From Chimonanthus salicifolius (Eukaryota; Streptophyta; Magnoliopsida; Laurales; Calycanthaceae): 64,000 nucleotides of DNA. A program made the position numbers and the translations under genes. Of the stretch, positions 59,801 to 62,767 are shown one piece after another (positions within the stretch are counted from its first letter, which is position 1; every line of letters begins with the position of its first letter). Where the stretch lies: assembly GCA_013350335.1 (NCBI GenBank), contig CM023536.1, positions 43,904,314 to 43,968,313 of the forward strand. The letters are read 5' to 3'. The notes under the pieces are model-generated. The model worked only from the letters and a program-made list of their open reading frames with translations. It had not been told where the DNA came from and made no database searches.

Positions 59801-60971
59801 AGGAACAAAGTTTCAGTAACATCTGAAACAATTGTAGGAGGGATTTCAATCACACCGCTTGAAACAAAGGATTAAAATTGTACTTGCTAATCTAATCAAA
59901 GTAGTGCTCTGTCTTTTCTATTGTTTGAGCCAAACCAAACCAGCTTCTTTCTCATACCCACATTCTATGATGTCCTTCAAAGGGAGAAGTACCCTGGGAA
60001 GGCCTACTTCCTGCAACAAGAACTTGGATCTCTCTTGGAAAATCACATATCCATGGTAAATCTCAGCTTTGGCCCTTATTTCTTCTATAACTAGAGCTAT
60101 TTTCTACTTCTGGTGGACACTTTCCTAAACTGTAAACCAATTTTCCACCGTTTGGATACCTGTTCCCATTTCTTGGACATACCGAGCGAGAGAACTCTCT
60201 AGACGGGAACGGAGGAGAGGGTACGGATGCAAGCTAGAGAGACGGAGGGAGCAGGCGAGAGGGCGTGATGGTTCACTCTCCAATCTGTATTGAAAAGATT
60301 AGAGGGTAAAAAAGTACTTTTTATAAAATACTCTTTCATCAGTGTTCCCTCCATAAAAAATCTCAAGTGTCCAAATCATTACCCTTTTGAAATATTTGTA
60401 CATGATGGTCTCAAACAGTATCACTTCCTACACTTAAAACCACTTAAAATGTGAGTGAGAAGGTTCCAGTCTTCTAAAAAGATACGGAGGTACAGAGGCT
60501 CATAGCAAACCCATATTATTTCTCTTATAAATGCTAATTTTCTTGTGGGTTCAAACACCTATCAAACCAATGGCTGAAAAACACAAATACTTGCCTAATG
60601 TGAATGGCACAATACTAAGAGCATAACCACTAGGAACATTACCTGCACCCACCAAGATAAAATAGAGCAGATCCACCGATTTGAAGTCTCAATGTAATTG
60701 CTAAGAGCAGGAACGAAAAATAATGCCATCTCAACCACACTAGACATCAAATATATGGAAACTGCAACCATATATGAAGAGAAGCACCATTGTACAACTC
60801 CAATTGTGTATCTTTTGGTGGAAGAAAGAGAGTTTCTTCTGGAGTCGGCATAACTAACTGGAAGAATGATACACCATACTGCAGCAGCTACAACCTTCAA
60901 CACATATCTTAGGGTTTGAGAGAAACTCATAATGTGTTTTGCTTTCCATGTAAAAGAAATGTCAAGGCTTG
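539..60971 (-). CDS. CALS8: Callose synthase, CalS8/GSL4-like (partial gene, 25 exons in window)
   Basis: Plasma-membrane 1,3-beta-glucan (callose) synthase of the GT48 family, which uses UDP-glucose. In Arabidopsis CalS8 is linked to callose deposition at plasmodesmata. I built the gene by joining GT-AG exons on the minus strand: 60643-60971, 58369-58421, 58228-58288, 55135-55216, 54988-55037, 44715-44801, 44475-44609, 44152-44246, 43985-44069, 43744-43904, 43519-43642, 43332-43426, 43089-43245, 42842-42993, 24252-24358, 24011-24133, 23806-23874, 23270-23600, 23064-23172, 3737-3856, 3547-3662, 3166-3249, 2818-2930, 2502-2731, 539-1387. Every junction keeps phase; the sum is 3,917 nt. Motifs such as [48 protein letters not shown] and [20 protein letters not shown] are family hallmarks. 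CalS8 rather than CalS1-7, 9 or 10 is inferred from recalled sequence: [32 protein letters not shown]. The start codon and stop codon are outside the window. The frame looks functional, but long introns could affect splicing. Confidence 0.93.
1466..1503. repeat. (GA)n microsatellite
   Basis: About 19 uninterrupted AG dinucleotides in the CalS8 intron, 79 bp upstream (gene sense) of the 1387 acceptor. Confidence 0.95.
1891..2293. mobile_element. MITE-like inverted-repeat element
   Basis: Ends are inverted and imperfect: CCAATGTTTTAAAACCCGG on the left, and CCAATGTTATCAAACCTGG on the opposite strand at the right. GAAAAA flanks both sides (1885-1890 and 2294-2299). It lies in the CalS8 intron 1388-2501. 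An element with similar ends is at 24817-25841. It has no coding capacity. The superfamily is not assigned. Confidence 0.7.
4020..4600 (+). mobile_element. LINE remnant (RNase H domain, 5'-truncated)
   Basis: The plus-strand reading contains [33 protein letters not shown] and [12 protein letters not shown]. These resemble the C-terminal RNase H domain of plant L1-type LINEs (KFNVDG, then an E-L residue pair). It lies just inside the 19.2-kb CalS8 intron, opposite in direction to the gene. Exact ends not resolved. Confidence 0.65.
4790..5054 (-). repeat. Copia 3' LTR
   Basis: Matches 18195-18447 by eye, for example the shared block GGAATTTCTCTCTGTTGT. The left border is set by the GTAAC duplication and is approximate to a few bases. 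Confidence 0.75.
5438..6170. mobile_element. hAT-like non-autonomous element inside Copia RNase H
   Basis: Ends are inverted: CTAAGAAGCAT on the left and CTATGAAGCAT read in from the right. The flanks AAGAAGAC (5430-5437) and AAGAGAC (6171-6177) look like an imperfect 8-bp target duplication. Removing the element plus one flank restores the Copia RNase H frame. The interior has CGTATCCGATACG-type palindromes near both ends and (TTA)n and (AT)n tracts. No transposase. Confidence 0.7.
5547..5622. repeat. (TTA)n followed by (TA)n
   Basis: Simple repeat inside the hAT-like element; another (AT)n tract is at about 5821-5866. Confidence 0.9.
8341..8804 (-). other. Copia leader/gag region, left part, no readable gag
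   Basis: Holds degenerate copies of a motif around ATCTGCA..AAGGAGGGGCC that recurs at 17575-17880. No gag or CCHC motif on the minus strand. The chromovirus inserted at its right end. Confidence 0.5.
8805..9323 (+). repeat. Chromovirus 5' LTR (Reina-like element)
   Basis: 519 bp, starts TGTTACG and ends CCGCA. Near-copy at 17061-17574. Confidence 0.88.
9350..10805 (+). pseudogene. Chromovirus gag and protease (degraded)
   Basis: Gag pieces include [17 protein letters not shown] and [13 protein letters not shown], followed by a zinc knuckle [14 protein letters not shown] (10205-10246) with all four metal ligands kept. A stop codon directly follows the last Cys. Downstream, [11 protein letters not shown] marks the retroviral-type aspartic protease, and the open frame runs to 10805. 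Several stops break gag (for example after 9787), so no full polyprotein can be made. Confidence 0.85.
11030..17075 (+). pseudogene. Chromovirus pol (RT, RNase H, integrase, chromodomain), split by a solo LTR
   Basis: RT carries [43 protein letters not shown] and YFDD near 11450. After the solo LTR it resumes at 14939 with [12 protein letters not shown]. RNase H has [14 protein letters not shown] and a [10 protein letters not shown] end. Integrase has [48 protein letters not shown] and [13 protein letters not shown]. The C-terminus, [16 protein letters not shown], is a chromodomain of the Reina type. Stops and frameshifts occur near 15425, 15600 and 16445. Confidence 0.87.
11533..14938 (-). 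mobile_element. Solo LTR (3.4 kb, Tekay/Del-like) inside chromovirus RT
   Basis: Flanked by a perfect 5-bp duplication CATCA (11528-11532 and 14939-14943). Starts TGTCACGCC and ends TCATTACA on the plus strand. Read on the minus strand it begins TGTAATGACCCGACCCGG, like the LTR at 31759-36674. It has no gag-pol, primer-binding site or polypurine tract, so it looks like a single LTR left by LTR-LTR recombination. Removing it restores the RT frame from SVLRHH to HQLFAK. Confidence 0.82.
17061..17574 (+). repeat. Chromovirus 3' LTR (Reina-like element)
   Basis: About 514 bp. The first two bases are AG rather than TG. It ends CACACCGCA next to GGCCC, where Copia sequence resumes. Confidence 0.87.
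17575..18194 (-). other. Copia leader region, right part, with degenerate tandem repeat
   Basis: A unit of about 180 bp occurs at least twice: GGCCCACCGATGATGAAAGG from 17575, and GGCCCACTGATGTTGAAGGG from about 17755. Each is followed by an ACCAAGTTGGAT block and a GGGG(C/A)CGACA block. It lies between the 5' LTR and the chromovirus. No gag reading. Confidence 0.6.
18195..18447 (-). repeat. Copia 5' LTR
   Basis: Partner of 4790-5054. On the minus strand it starts TGTTGTGGGACCC and ends beside a TGGTA primer-binding remnant. Confidence 0.75.
18453..18835. other. Intron sequence, nothing recognised
   Basis: AT-rich spacer right of the Copia 5' LTR. No coding or repeat signal that I could assign. 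Confidence 0.5.
18836..19965. repeat. Diverged tandem repeat, about 260-bp unit, three or more copies
   Basis: Units begin near 18842 and 19102 (both CACAATTAAGG) and near 19367. They share TTTAGGCAAAAAT, CACACAATGCA(C/G)CCATT and AAGAACA(G/A)GCATAAAATTT blocks. The third copy is interrupted at about 19437-19810 by a MITE-like sequence and then resumes with TATCAATTCCTATCAGAC. Confidence 0.7.
19437..19810. mobile_element. MITE-like repeat, copy 1
   Basis: Shares GAAAATAAGGTGTGAAAAT, ACATATTGATATTTTAATTA and AAACAATGTTAAAA blocks, in the same order and orientation, with 61665-62060. It splits a tandem-repeat unit. Exact ends not resolved. Confidence 0.65.
20076..21125 (+). mobile_element. TRIM element with three LTR copies
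   Basis: LTR1 (20076-20396) starts TGAAGGGCCCTGACC and ends GGGCCATTACA. It is followed by a primer-binding site TGGTATCAGAGCC, a short non-coding internal region with polypurine tract CTTAAGGGGGTGGAT (to about 20494), a second LTR truncated at about 20796, and a third LTR ending GGCCGTTACA at 21125. The flanks CCTAT and GCTAT resemble a 5-bp duplication. No coding sequence, as expected for terminal-repeat retrotransposons in miniature. Confidence 0.82.
21126..21657. other. Intron sequence, nothing recognised
   Basis: Only a (TTC)n run at about 21590-21610. No gene signal. Confidence 0.5.
21658..22760 (-). mobile_element. LINE remnant interrupted by two short insertions
   Basis: The plus strand starts with a T-rich/poly(A)-tail junction and AACAGTAACCAAAGAAGATA, the usual 3' end of a minus-strand plant LINE. 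The minus strand reads fragments of an RNase H domain ([15 protein letters not shown] near 22060; more near 22400). It is split by a palindromic element (21817-22020) and by a plus-strand poly(A)-ended insertion (about 22143-22301). Confidence 0.55.
21817..22020. mobile_element. Palindromic MITE-like element rich in ATCGGCCGAT
   Basis: Imperfect inverted ends GGGGTC...TATCGGC and GCCGATATTCGGACCCC. Repeated self-complementary ATCGGCCGAT motifs throughout. Non-coding. Confidence 0.6.
23064..24358 (-). CDS. CALS8: CalS8 middle exon cluster (five exons; cytoplasmic catalytic loop)
   Basis: Exons 24252-24358, 24011-24133, 23806-23874, 23270-23600 and 23064-23172. They encode [38 protein letters not shown] and [32 protein letters not shown], then ILEGYDG repeats followed by [19 protein letters not shown] and [12 protein letters not shown], then [14 protein letters not shown] up to VMNTYDQ. 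The join to EIYRIKLPG across the 19.2-kb intron is in phase 0, and the join from MLAF to the V of VMTPYY across the 18.5-kb intron is also in phase. The 23270-23600 exon is longer than I expect for the family because a 24-residue unit occurs three times. Confidence 0.93.
23383..23598 (-). repeat. Three in-frame tandem copies of a 72-bp unit inside a CalS8 exon
   Basis: Units start at 23383, 23455 and 23527, exactly 72 bp apart. On the minus strand each encodes 24 residues of the form (I/T)LEGxDG, a charged E/K-rich stretch, then LSA(Q/H). The frame stays open and reaches the conserved FADMKLTYV block. As I recall it, Arabidopsis CalS8 has a single ILEGY...LAAQ segment here, so about 48 extra residues are inferred. 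Confidence 0.9.
24359..24816. other. CalS8 intron, nothing recognised
   Basis: AT-rich start of the 18.5-kb intron. No coding or repeat feature seen. Confidence 0.5.
24817..25841. mobile_element. Inverted-repeat element related to 1891-2293
   Basis: Ends CCAGTGTTTTGAAACTTGGCC, shortened here to the first 20 bases in comparison, and CCAAATGCTTTAATACCCGG on the opposite strand. TGAGA flanks both sides. Both ends carry ACCCG/CGGGT-rich sequence, as in 1891-2293. The middle includes unrelated AT-rich sequence at about 25040-25370 that may be a further insertion. Confidence 0.55.
25888..26028. mobile_element. Short foldback/MITE element
   Basis: About 22-bp inverted ends: GGTGCGTTTGGATGGGGGG on the left and GGCTGCGTTTGGATGGGGGG read in from the right. 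141 bp, no coding capacity. Likely to fold into a hairpin. Confidence 0.75.
26029..27701. other. Intron sequence without recognisable gene
   Basis: Contains AAAGCCC/GGGCTT-rich repeats at about 26840-27250 and a CT-rich tract at 27640-27680. No conserved protein motif seen on either strand. Confidence 0.5.
27702..30584 (+). mobile_element. Solo LTR (2.9 kb, Tekay/Del-like)
   Basis: A perfect 5-bp duplication TTGAT (27697-27701, 30585-30589) flanks TGTAACGACCTGACCC at the left and GGGACGGGGCTTTATA at the right. It includes a pyrimidine-rich, leader-like stretch with repeated AAACCCTA motifs (27980-28295), internal tandem repeats (29320-29560 and 29600-29770), and TTAGCTC..CTTACCTTTCAGGT near 30240. 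It has no gag-pol, PBS or PPT, so I read it as one LTR. Confidence 0.75.
29320..29780. repeat. Internal tandem duplications in the solo LTR
   Basis: First, GGTAA(A/G)CTGCAACGG followed by AGTGTGCC..TGGGTGTTGAGATTG occurs at 29333 and again near 29496. Second, CCGTT(A/G)CG..CCGGCGGT(C/T)GAG-type units repeat about three to four times between 29606 and 29770. Confidence 0.7.
30728..31154 (+). mobile_element. 5'-truncated LINE with 18-bp target duplication
   Basis: A perfect 18-bp duplication ATATTTCTTATATCCCCA (30710-30727 and 31155-31172) surrounds it. The plus strand reads [12 protein letters not shown], then [20 protein letters not shown], the end of a LINE RNase H domain. It finishes with a 3' UTR and a short A tail. 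The remnant is about 427 bp, typical of aborted reverse transcription. Confidence 0.85.
31380..31758 (-). mobile_element. LINE remnant (RT C-terminal / zinc-binding region)
   Basis: The minus strand reads [20 protein letters not shown] followed by [12 protein letters not shown], a motif set found between RT and the zinc-binding domain of plant LINEs. The solo LTR 31759-36674 inserted directly into it. The lower boundary is uncertain. Confidence 0.6.
32216..34047 (+). mobile_element. Possible Copia (SIRE-like) LTR insertion, boundaries unsure
   Basis: Runs from TGTTAGGGGATG to CGTGTTCTAGCA. Just before its right end is a C-rich stretch followed by TCTCGGGTCAATC, a layout familiar from SIRE/Maximus-type LTR ends. 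The flanks do not form a clear duplication, so this is a weak call. Confidence 0.35.
34869..35054. repeat. 62-bp tandem repeat, three copies
   Basis: Units start at 34869, 34931 and 34993. Each begins AAGAGTGGTG and ends GGTGGGTGAC(C/G)TGGTGAC, with a few substitutions. It lies within the solo LTR and is non-coding. Confidence 0.92.
35271..36153 (+). mobile_element. 5'-truncated LINE tail (RNase H)
   Basis: The plus strand reads [32 protein letters not shown], then, after a frameshift, [20 protein letters not shown] and [11 protein letters not shown], matching the LINE RNase H C-terminus. A 3' UTR ends in A11. TGTGGGG on both sides may be part of the target duplication. Inserted in the solo LTR. 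Confidence 0.75.
36700..37941 (-). mobile_element. Tandem TRIM array: four LTRs, three internal regions
   Basis: LTRs at 36700-36940, 37035-37273, 37368-37607 and 37702-37941 (239-241 bp) alternate with internal regions of 94 bp at 36941-37034, 37274-37367 and 37608-37701. The whole array has one 5-bp duplication ACACC (36695-36699, 37942-37946). On the minus strand each LTR begins TGTAATACCC and ends GTTACA. The internals carry PBS TGGTATCAGAGCACGG and PPT TTAAGTGGGGTGGAT. No protein is encoded. Confidence 0.93.
37947..38310 (+). pseudogene. Copia RNase H C-terminal fragment
   Basis: The plus strand reads [34 protein letters not shown], then, after stops, [13 protein letters not shown]. It ends with a GAGGGGGAG polypurine tract at about 38280-38288. 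This is the 3' end of a Copia pol gene. The rest of the element is not adjacent, since the TRIM array lies immediately left. LTR-like sequence continues to 38437 and on after 40513. Confidence 0.8.
38438..40496 (-). mobile_element. LINE (zinc-binding and RNase H part), 5'-truncated, with 17-bp duplication
   Basis: The flanks AATCTTTCCTCTTTATT (38421-38437) and AATATTTCCTCTTTATT (40497-40513) differ at one base. The minus strand reads [19 protein letters not shown] (zinc-binding domain, near 40300), [20 protein letters not shown] with RIFEGKLGS (near 39300), then [16 protein letters not shown] (RNase H, near 39130). A TRIM (39489-40033) interrupts it. It inserted into the Copia LTR remnant. 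Confidence 0.82.
39489..40033 (+). mobile_element. TRIM element, two LTRs
   Basis: LTRs 39489-39720 and 39801-40033 start TGTGATACCCCC and end GTTACA or GTTATA. The 80-bp internal region has PBS TGGTATCAGAGAGG and PPT TTTTAAGGAGGGTGAAT. A perfect 5-bp duplication GGTTA (39484-39488, 40034-40038) flanks it. Inserted in the LINE 38438-40496. It shares the ACAATATTGT core with the other TRIMs here. Confidence 0.9.
40514..42841. other. Intron sequence: Copia LTR remainder and pyrimidine-rich tract
   Basis: 40514-40800 continues LTR-like sequence after the LINE. 41400-42060 is strongly CT-rich on the plus strand, resembling the leader of a retrotransposon LTR (compare 46520-47200), but no matching partner or protein motif was found. 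42061-42841 is AT-rich and unassigned. Confidence 0.45.
42842..44801 (-). CDS. CALS8: CalS8 exon cluster (nine exons; start of the cytoplasmic loop)
   Basis: Exons 44715-44801, 44475-44609, 44152-44246, 43985-44069, 43744-43904, 43519-43642, 43332-43426, 43089-43245 and 42842-42993. They encode [19 protein letters not shown] with [61 protein letters not shown] with [59 protein letters not shown] with [20 protein letters not shown], and [18 protein letters not shown]. Introns are 80 to 230 bp. For 43332-43426 I chose the acceptor just before CTTGAAAAT (exon starts at 43426) because it is the only one that keeps phase; the upstream open codons reading AWYVSPK are then intronic. Confidence 0.92.
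45050..45295 (+). mobile_element. RTE-type LINE 3' remnant, small
   Basis: The plus strand carries decayed sequence similar to the RTE tail at 53838-54135, for example GACATGGGTC against GACATGGATTG and AGATAGAGTGGAAACC(T) against GACAGGGTGGAATGG. Too short and broken for more. Confidence 0.4.
46306..47491 (+). repeat. Chromovirus 5' LTR
   Basis: 1,186 bp with a pyrimidine-rich leader-like section (46520-47200) and a probable TATAAAAG promoter box at 46433-46440. It retains 28 bp lost from the 3' LTR. Confidence 0.9.
47750..49578 (+). pseudogene. Chromovirus gag and protease (degraded)
   Basis: Gag pieces include [37 protein letters not shown], then a zinc knuckle [14 protein letters not shown] (48718-48759) in which the last metal ligand Cys is Tyr. 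Protease is marked by [17 protein letters not shown] near 49015, and downstream [20 protein letters not shown]. Breaks occur near 48215, 48595 and 49015, so no intact polyprotein remains. Confidence 0.87.
49579..52530 (+). pseudogene. Chromovirus pol (RT, RNase H, integrase, chromodomain-like tail)
   Basis: RT has [35 protein letters not shown] and YFDD at 50071-50082. After breaks near 50150 and 50320-50430, one 518-codon frame (50443-51999) covers RNase H ([38 protein letters not shown]) and integrase ([62 protein letters not shown]). The tail [20 protein letters not shown] is chromodomain-like and is cut by a TAG (near 52324) where a Trp is expected. Confidence 0.88.
52653..53832 (+). repeat. 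Chromovirus 3' LTR
   Basis: About 1,180 bp. It lacks the 28 bp between two CATCAAA repeats that the 5' LTR still has, and has about 25 bp near 52745-52790 missing from the 5' LTR. Confidence 0.9.
54136..54822 (-). mobile_element. TRIM element, two LTRs
   Basis: LTRs 54136-54405 and 54554-54822 (about 270 bp) start TGTAACAA and end GTCATCACA on the plus strand. The 148-bp internal region carries, on the minus strand, PBS TGGTATCAGAGACC and PPT TTTAAGGGGGGTAGGA. A perfect 5-bp duplication CAAAA (54131-54135, 54823-54827) flanks it. Inserted in the RTE remnant; shares the CAATATTGTC and GGCTTTGCATTGAGG-type cores of the other TRIMs. Confidence 0.9.
54988..55216 (-). CDS. CALS8: CalS8 exons (two short exons before the 10.2-kb intron)
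   Basis: Exon 55135-55216 encodes [20 protein letters not shown] followed by WHELFPK. Exon 54988-55037 encodes [17 protein letters not shown]. The first starts in phase 0 after ...SYYFE and ends with one base of a Val codon that the second exon completes. The second ends in phase 0, and the next residues VYFMDTQIW lie 10.2 kb away at 44801. The segment bridges the last N-terminal membrane helices and the cytoplasmic loop. A TRIM element ends only about 165 bp downstream of the 54988 donor. Confidence 0.9.
55484..55770 (-). mobile_element. 5'-truncated LINE tail with 11-bp duplication
   Basis: TTGCAAATTAG flanks both sides (55473-55483, 55771-55781). On the plus strand it starts TC followed by a run of T, the reverse of a poly(A) tail. 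The minus strand reads [15 protein letters not shown] just inside the right end, the last residues of a LINE RNase H domain. 287 bp, non-functional. Confidence 0.88.
55782..56089. other. CalS8 intron, nothing recognised
   Basis: Unique-looking AT-rich intron sequence between the LINE tail and the hAT-like element. Confidence 0.5.
56098..58058. mobile_element. hAT-like non-autonomous DNA transposon
   Basis: A perfect 8-bp duplication TCTTCATC (56090-56097, 58059-58066) flanks it. The ends are imperfect inverted repeats, CAAGGCCGTCTCAAC and CAGTGCCGGCAGAAG, of the usual hAT form. About 1.96 kb, with no transposase motif seen on either strand. It has a purine-rich right portion with a 31-bp tandem repeat near 57930-58005. 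Confidence 0.8.
57930..58005. repeat. 31-bp tandem repeat
   Basis: GAGAGGGGGCCTAAAGCAAG followed by AGGGTAAAAA(C), two full copies and a partial third, inside the hAT-like element. Confidence 0.85.
58228..58421 (-). CDS. CALS8: CalS8 exons (YVGRGMQE region)
   Basis: Exon 58369-58421 (53 nt) encodes [17 protein letters not shown], and exon 58228-58288 (61 nt) encodes [20 protein letters not shown], a membrane segment. They are separated by an 80-bp intron with a GTAAGT donor. YVGRGM is a strong family signature. The upstream join from ...SWWVQ at 60643 and the downstream join to IKPLVEP at 55216 are both phase 0. These exons sit between a hAT-like element (ending 58058) and a Mutator-like element (starting 58840). 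Confidence 0.9.
58840..60384. mobile_element. Mutator-like (MULE) element with long terminal inverted repeats
   Basis: The left end starts GGGTAATGATTTGGACACT, and the same sequence reads inward from 60384. The inverted match continues for about 465 bp (58840 to about 59305, and about 59920 to 60384) with few differences. The flanks TTTTTAAAT (58831-58839) and TTTTGAAAT (60385-60393) form a 9-bp duplication with one mismatch, the Mutator size. The roughly 600-bp centre shows no transposase. It lies in the CalS8 intron 58422-60642. Confidence 0.88.
60643..60971 (-). CDS. CALS8: CalS8 exon (N-terminal membrane domain)
   Basis: A 329-nt exon encoding [65 protein letters not shown] and CSILSWWVQ. 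It begins after a TTTCAG acceptor with two bases of an Ala codon and ends at CAG before GTAATG. The hydrophobic stretches match membrane helices of the N-terminal membrane cluster of callose synthases. The exon expected upstream, the first helices with MACHD-type motifs, was not found between 60972 and 64000, so this intron is at least 3.0 kb and leaves the window. Confidence 0.9.
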
Positions 60972-61664
60972 CTGAAAGTATGAACCTTGAATTAGACCAA
61001 GAAATTATATAACATTCTACCAAAATAAGTAAATAAATAAACAACAGGCAACTACAGACTAGAAGCAACTTATGCAATATACAGCTTACTGAAAAACAGC
61101 TAGTACATGTGAGACTTGCACTTTTAAAAATTGTTGCAAAATGCAATAAAAAGAAATTAGAGAACATTTGGACCAACGAATAAATGTAAAACTCCTGGAT
61201 CCTAAGACTTAAAAAGAGCTAAAAAAGACACTGATAATTAGCAAATAGATACGTCCATCACTGGGTAGCAGGTAGTCAAGCACTCATGAACCAATGAATG
61301 GCAACGATATTTGAAATCAGAAGACAGTTAAATTCTTCAAAATTACATGTCAGGTTGTAAAGAAGATATGAATTGTAGATAAGAGACAACCTCAGACCAA
61401 AGGCACTAGTTGAAAATTTGAACCTGAAGAGAGGCAGACACGAGTCTGGATTCTGTCTTGAGAAATCTTTCTACCAAATGAAGAATTTTGGGAAGAGAAG
61501 CAGTAAGTGGTGGTTTTTTTTTTTTCTGCTTACTAAATAGGTGATAAAAACAATGCCGAAGCATAGTTCTGTGTTGAGTAAATGGTTCATGTATTCCTAG
61601 GCAGATCATGGTTGAACAACACAAATTCAACCAGGCATGTGCAAAAAAACAAATATACACCAAA
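60972..61664. other. CalS8 intron, nothing recognised
   Basis: I searched the minus strand for the next upstream CalS8 exon and found none. AT-rich intron. Confidence 0.5.
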
Positions 61665-62060
61665 GATTGGTTCACGCCATGGCACCTAAGTTGCATTGGT
61701 ATGGTGCGAGTGTCAGAGTCCAACATGGGAGAAGGGTGTGGTACTCAACAATCTAGAAGAAATAGGACACAGGGACACGAAAACATTTTTAAATAAATTA
61801 AATCTAAATTTATTTTAAATGAAAATAAGGTGTGAAAATAACACTAGTAGCAAACAACATACTTGTTTTTACCCTAAACGGTTAGATGACAAACATATTG
61901 ATATTTTAATTAGGTTTTAAGATGGGAAATATGTTGTCATATTTTAGCCATCTTGAAAAACAATGTTAAAAGGCACAAAAAGAGTGCATAAAGAACAAGC
62001 GTGAGTGTCTAACACAGGATCATACATCTTGAAGTGTGTGTGCAACATAGCTTCATGCTT
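61665..62060. mobile_element. MITE-like repeat, copy 2
   Basis: Collinear with 19437-19810 over several blocks (GAAAATAAGGTGTGAAAAT, ACATATTGATATTTTAATTA, AAACAATGTTAAAA). Also has GGACAC motifs near the left end. Ends not resolved. Confidence 0.65.
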
Positions 62061-62091
62061 TATCTAGTGAAGAAGCTTCCAACATGGTAAG

Positions 62092-62767
62092 TGTAATGCC
62101 TCAGTGCATCTAGCACAATATTGTCCTCTCTGGGCCCACTAGCAGGACCCGCACGGCTTTGCATCAAGGGCCCACACAAGGAGAACCCTCAAAATGCATT
62201 GTGCTTGATAGGAAGCAGTGCCAAGCTTATATATTGGCTCCAATTTCAACCCTCAGTCGATTTGGGACTTCCCAGGGAGCACCCAACGCCTCCCTGGCTA
62301 TTTTTTCCTTCACAGGCATAATGACTTTAAGGCCCCCTCTAGGGCGGGGTATTACAATCCACCCCCCTTAAGACAAGAACTACCCCTGGCTCTGTACACA
62401 TAACAACCAAGCCCCACACCACAGTTCGAGAGTTGAACCGTGCTCTAATATCATTTATAACGACCCGTCCCCCTAGCACAATATTGTCCTCTTTGGGATC
62501 ACGCACGCCCTCACGGCTTTGCTTTGGGCACAGTCTCACTTTTGGGCCCAAAATGCCATGTGCTAAGGGAGGGGTGCTCCCTTCTTAAATCCCGCAAAGT
62601 GCAAGGGTATCACAATCCCCATCCCCGCCCACCCCCCCCTCTTTAAAGCCAGAGTCGTCCCCGACTCTGTCACACCACAGAGGTAGAGGGCCCACATAAG
62701 CAGAGAATTGAATCATGCTCTGATACCATTTGTAATGCCCCAGTCCATCCAACACAATATTGTCCAG
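62092..62767 (-). mobile_element. TRIM array, two LTRs plus a truncated third
   Basis: LTR copies at 62092-62356, 62456-62614 (shorter, diverged) and 62731-62767 (only the first 37 bp). The internal regions 62357-62455 and 62615-62730 each keep, on the minus strand, a PPT (TTAAGGGGGGTGGAT or TTTAAAGAGGGGGGGGTGGG) and a PBS (the second is TGGTATCAGAGCATG; the first is decayed). The CACAATATTGTCC core is in all three. No clear target duplication because the third LTR is cut. Confidence 0.82.

Noticed and set aside
539..60971. CalS8 as a pseudogene because of the transposon load
   Set aside because: All 25 exons keep open frames, consensus splice sites and phase; insertions are confined to introns.
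61406..61726. A 106-codon minus-strand open frame as the next CalS8 exon
   Set aside because: No similarity to the callose synthase N-terminal region and no suitable splice phase.
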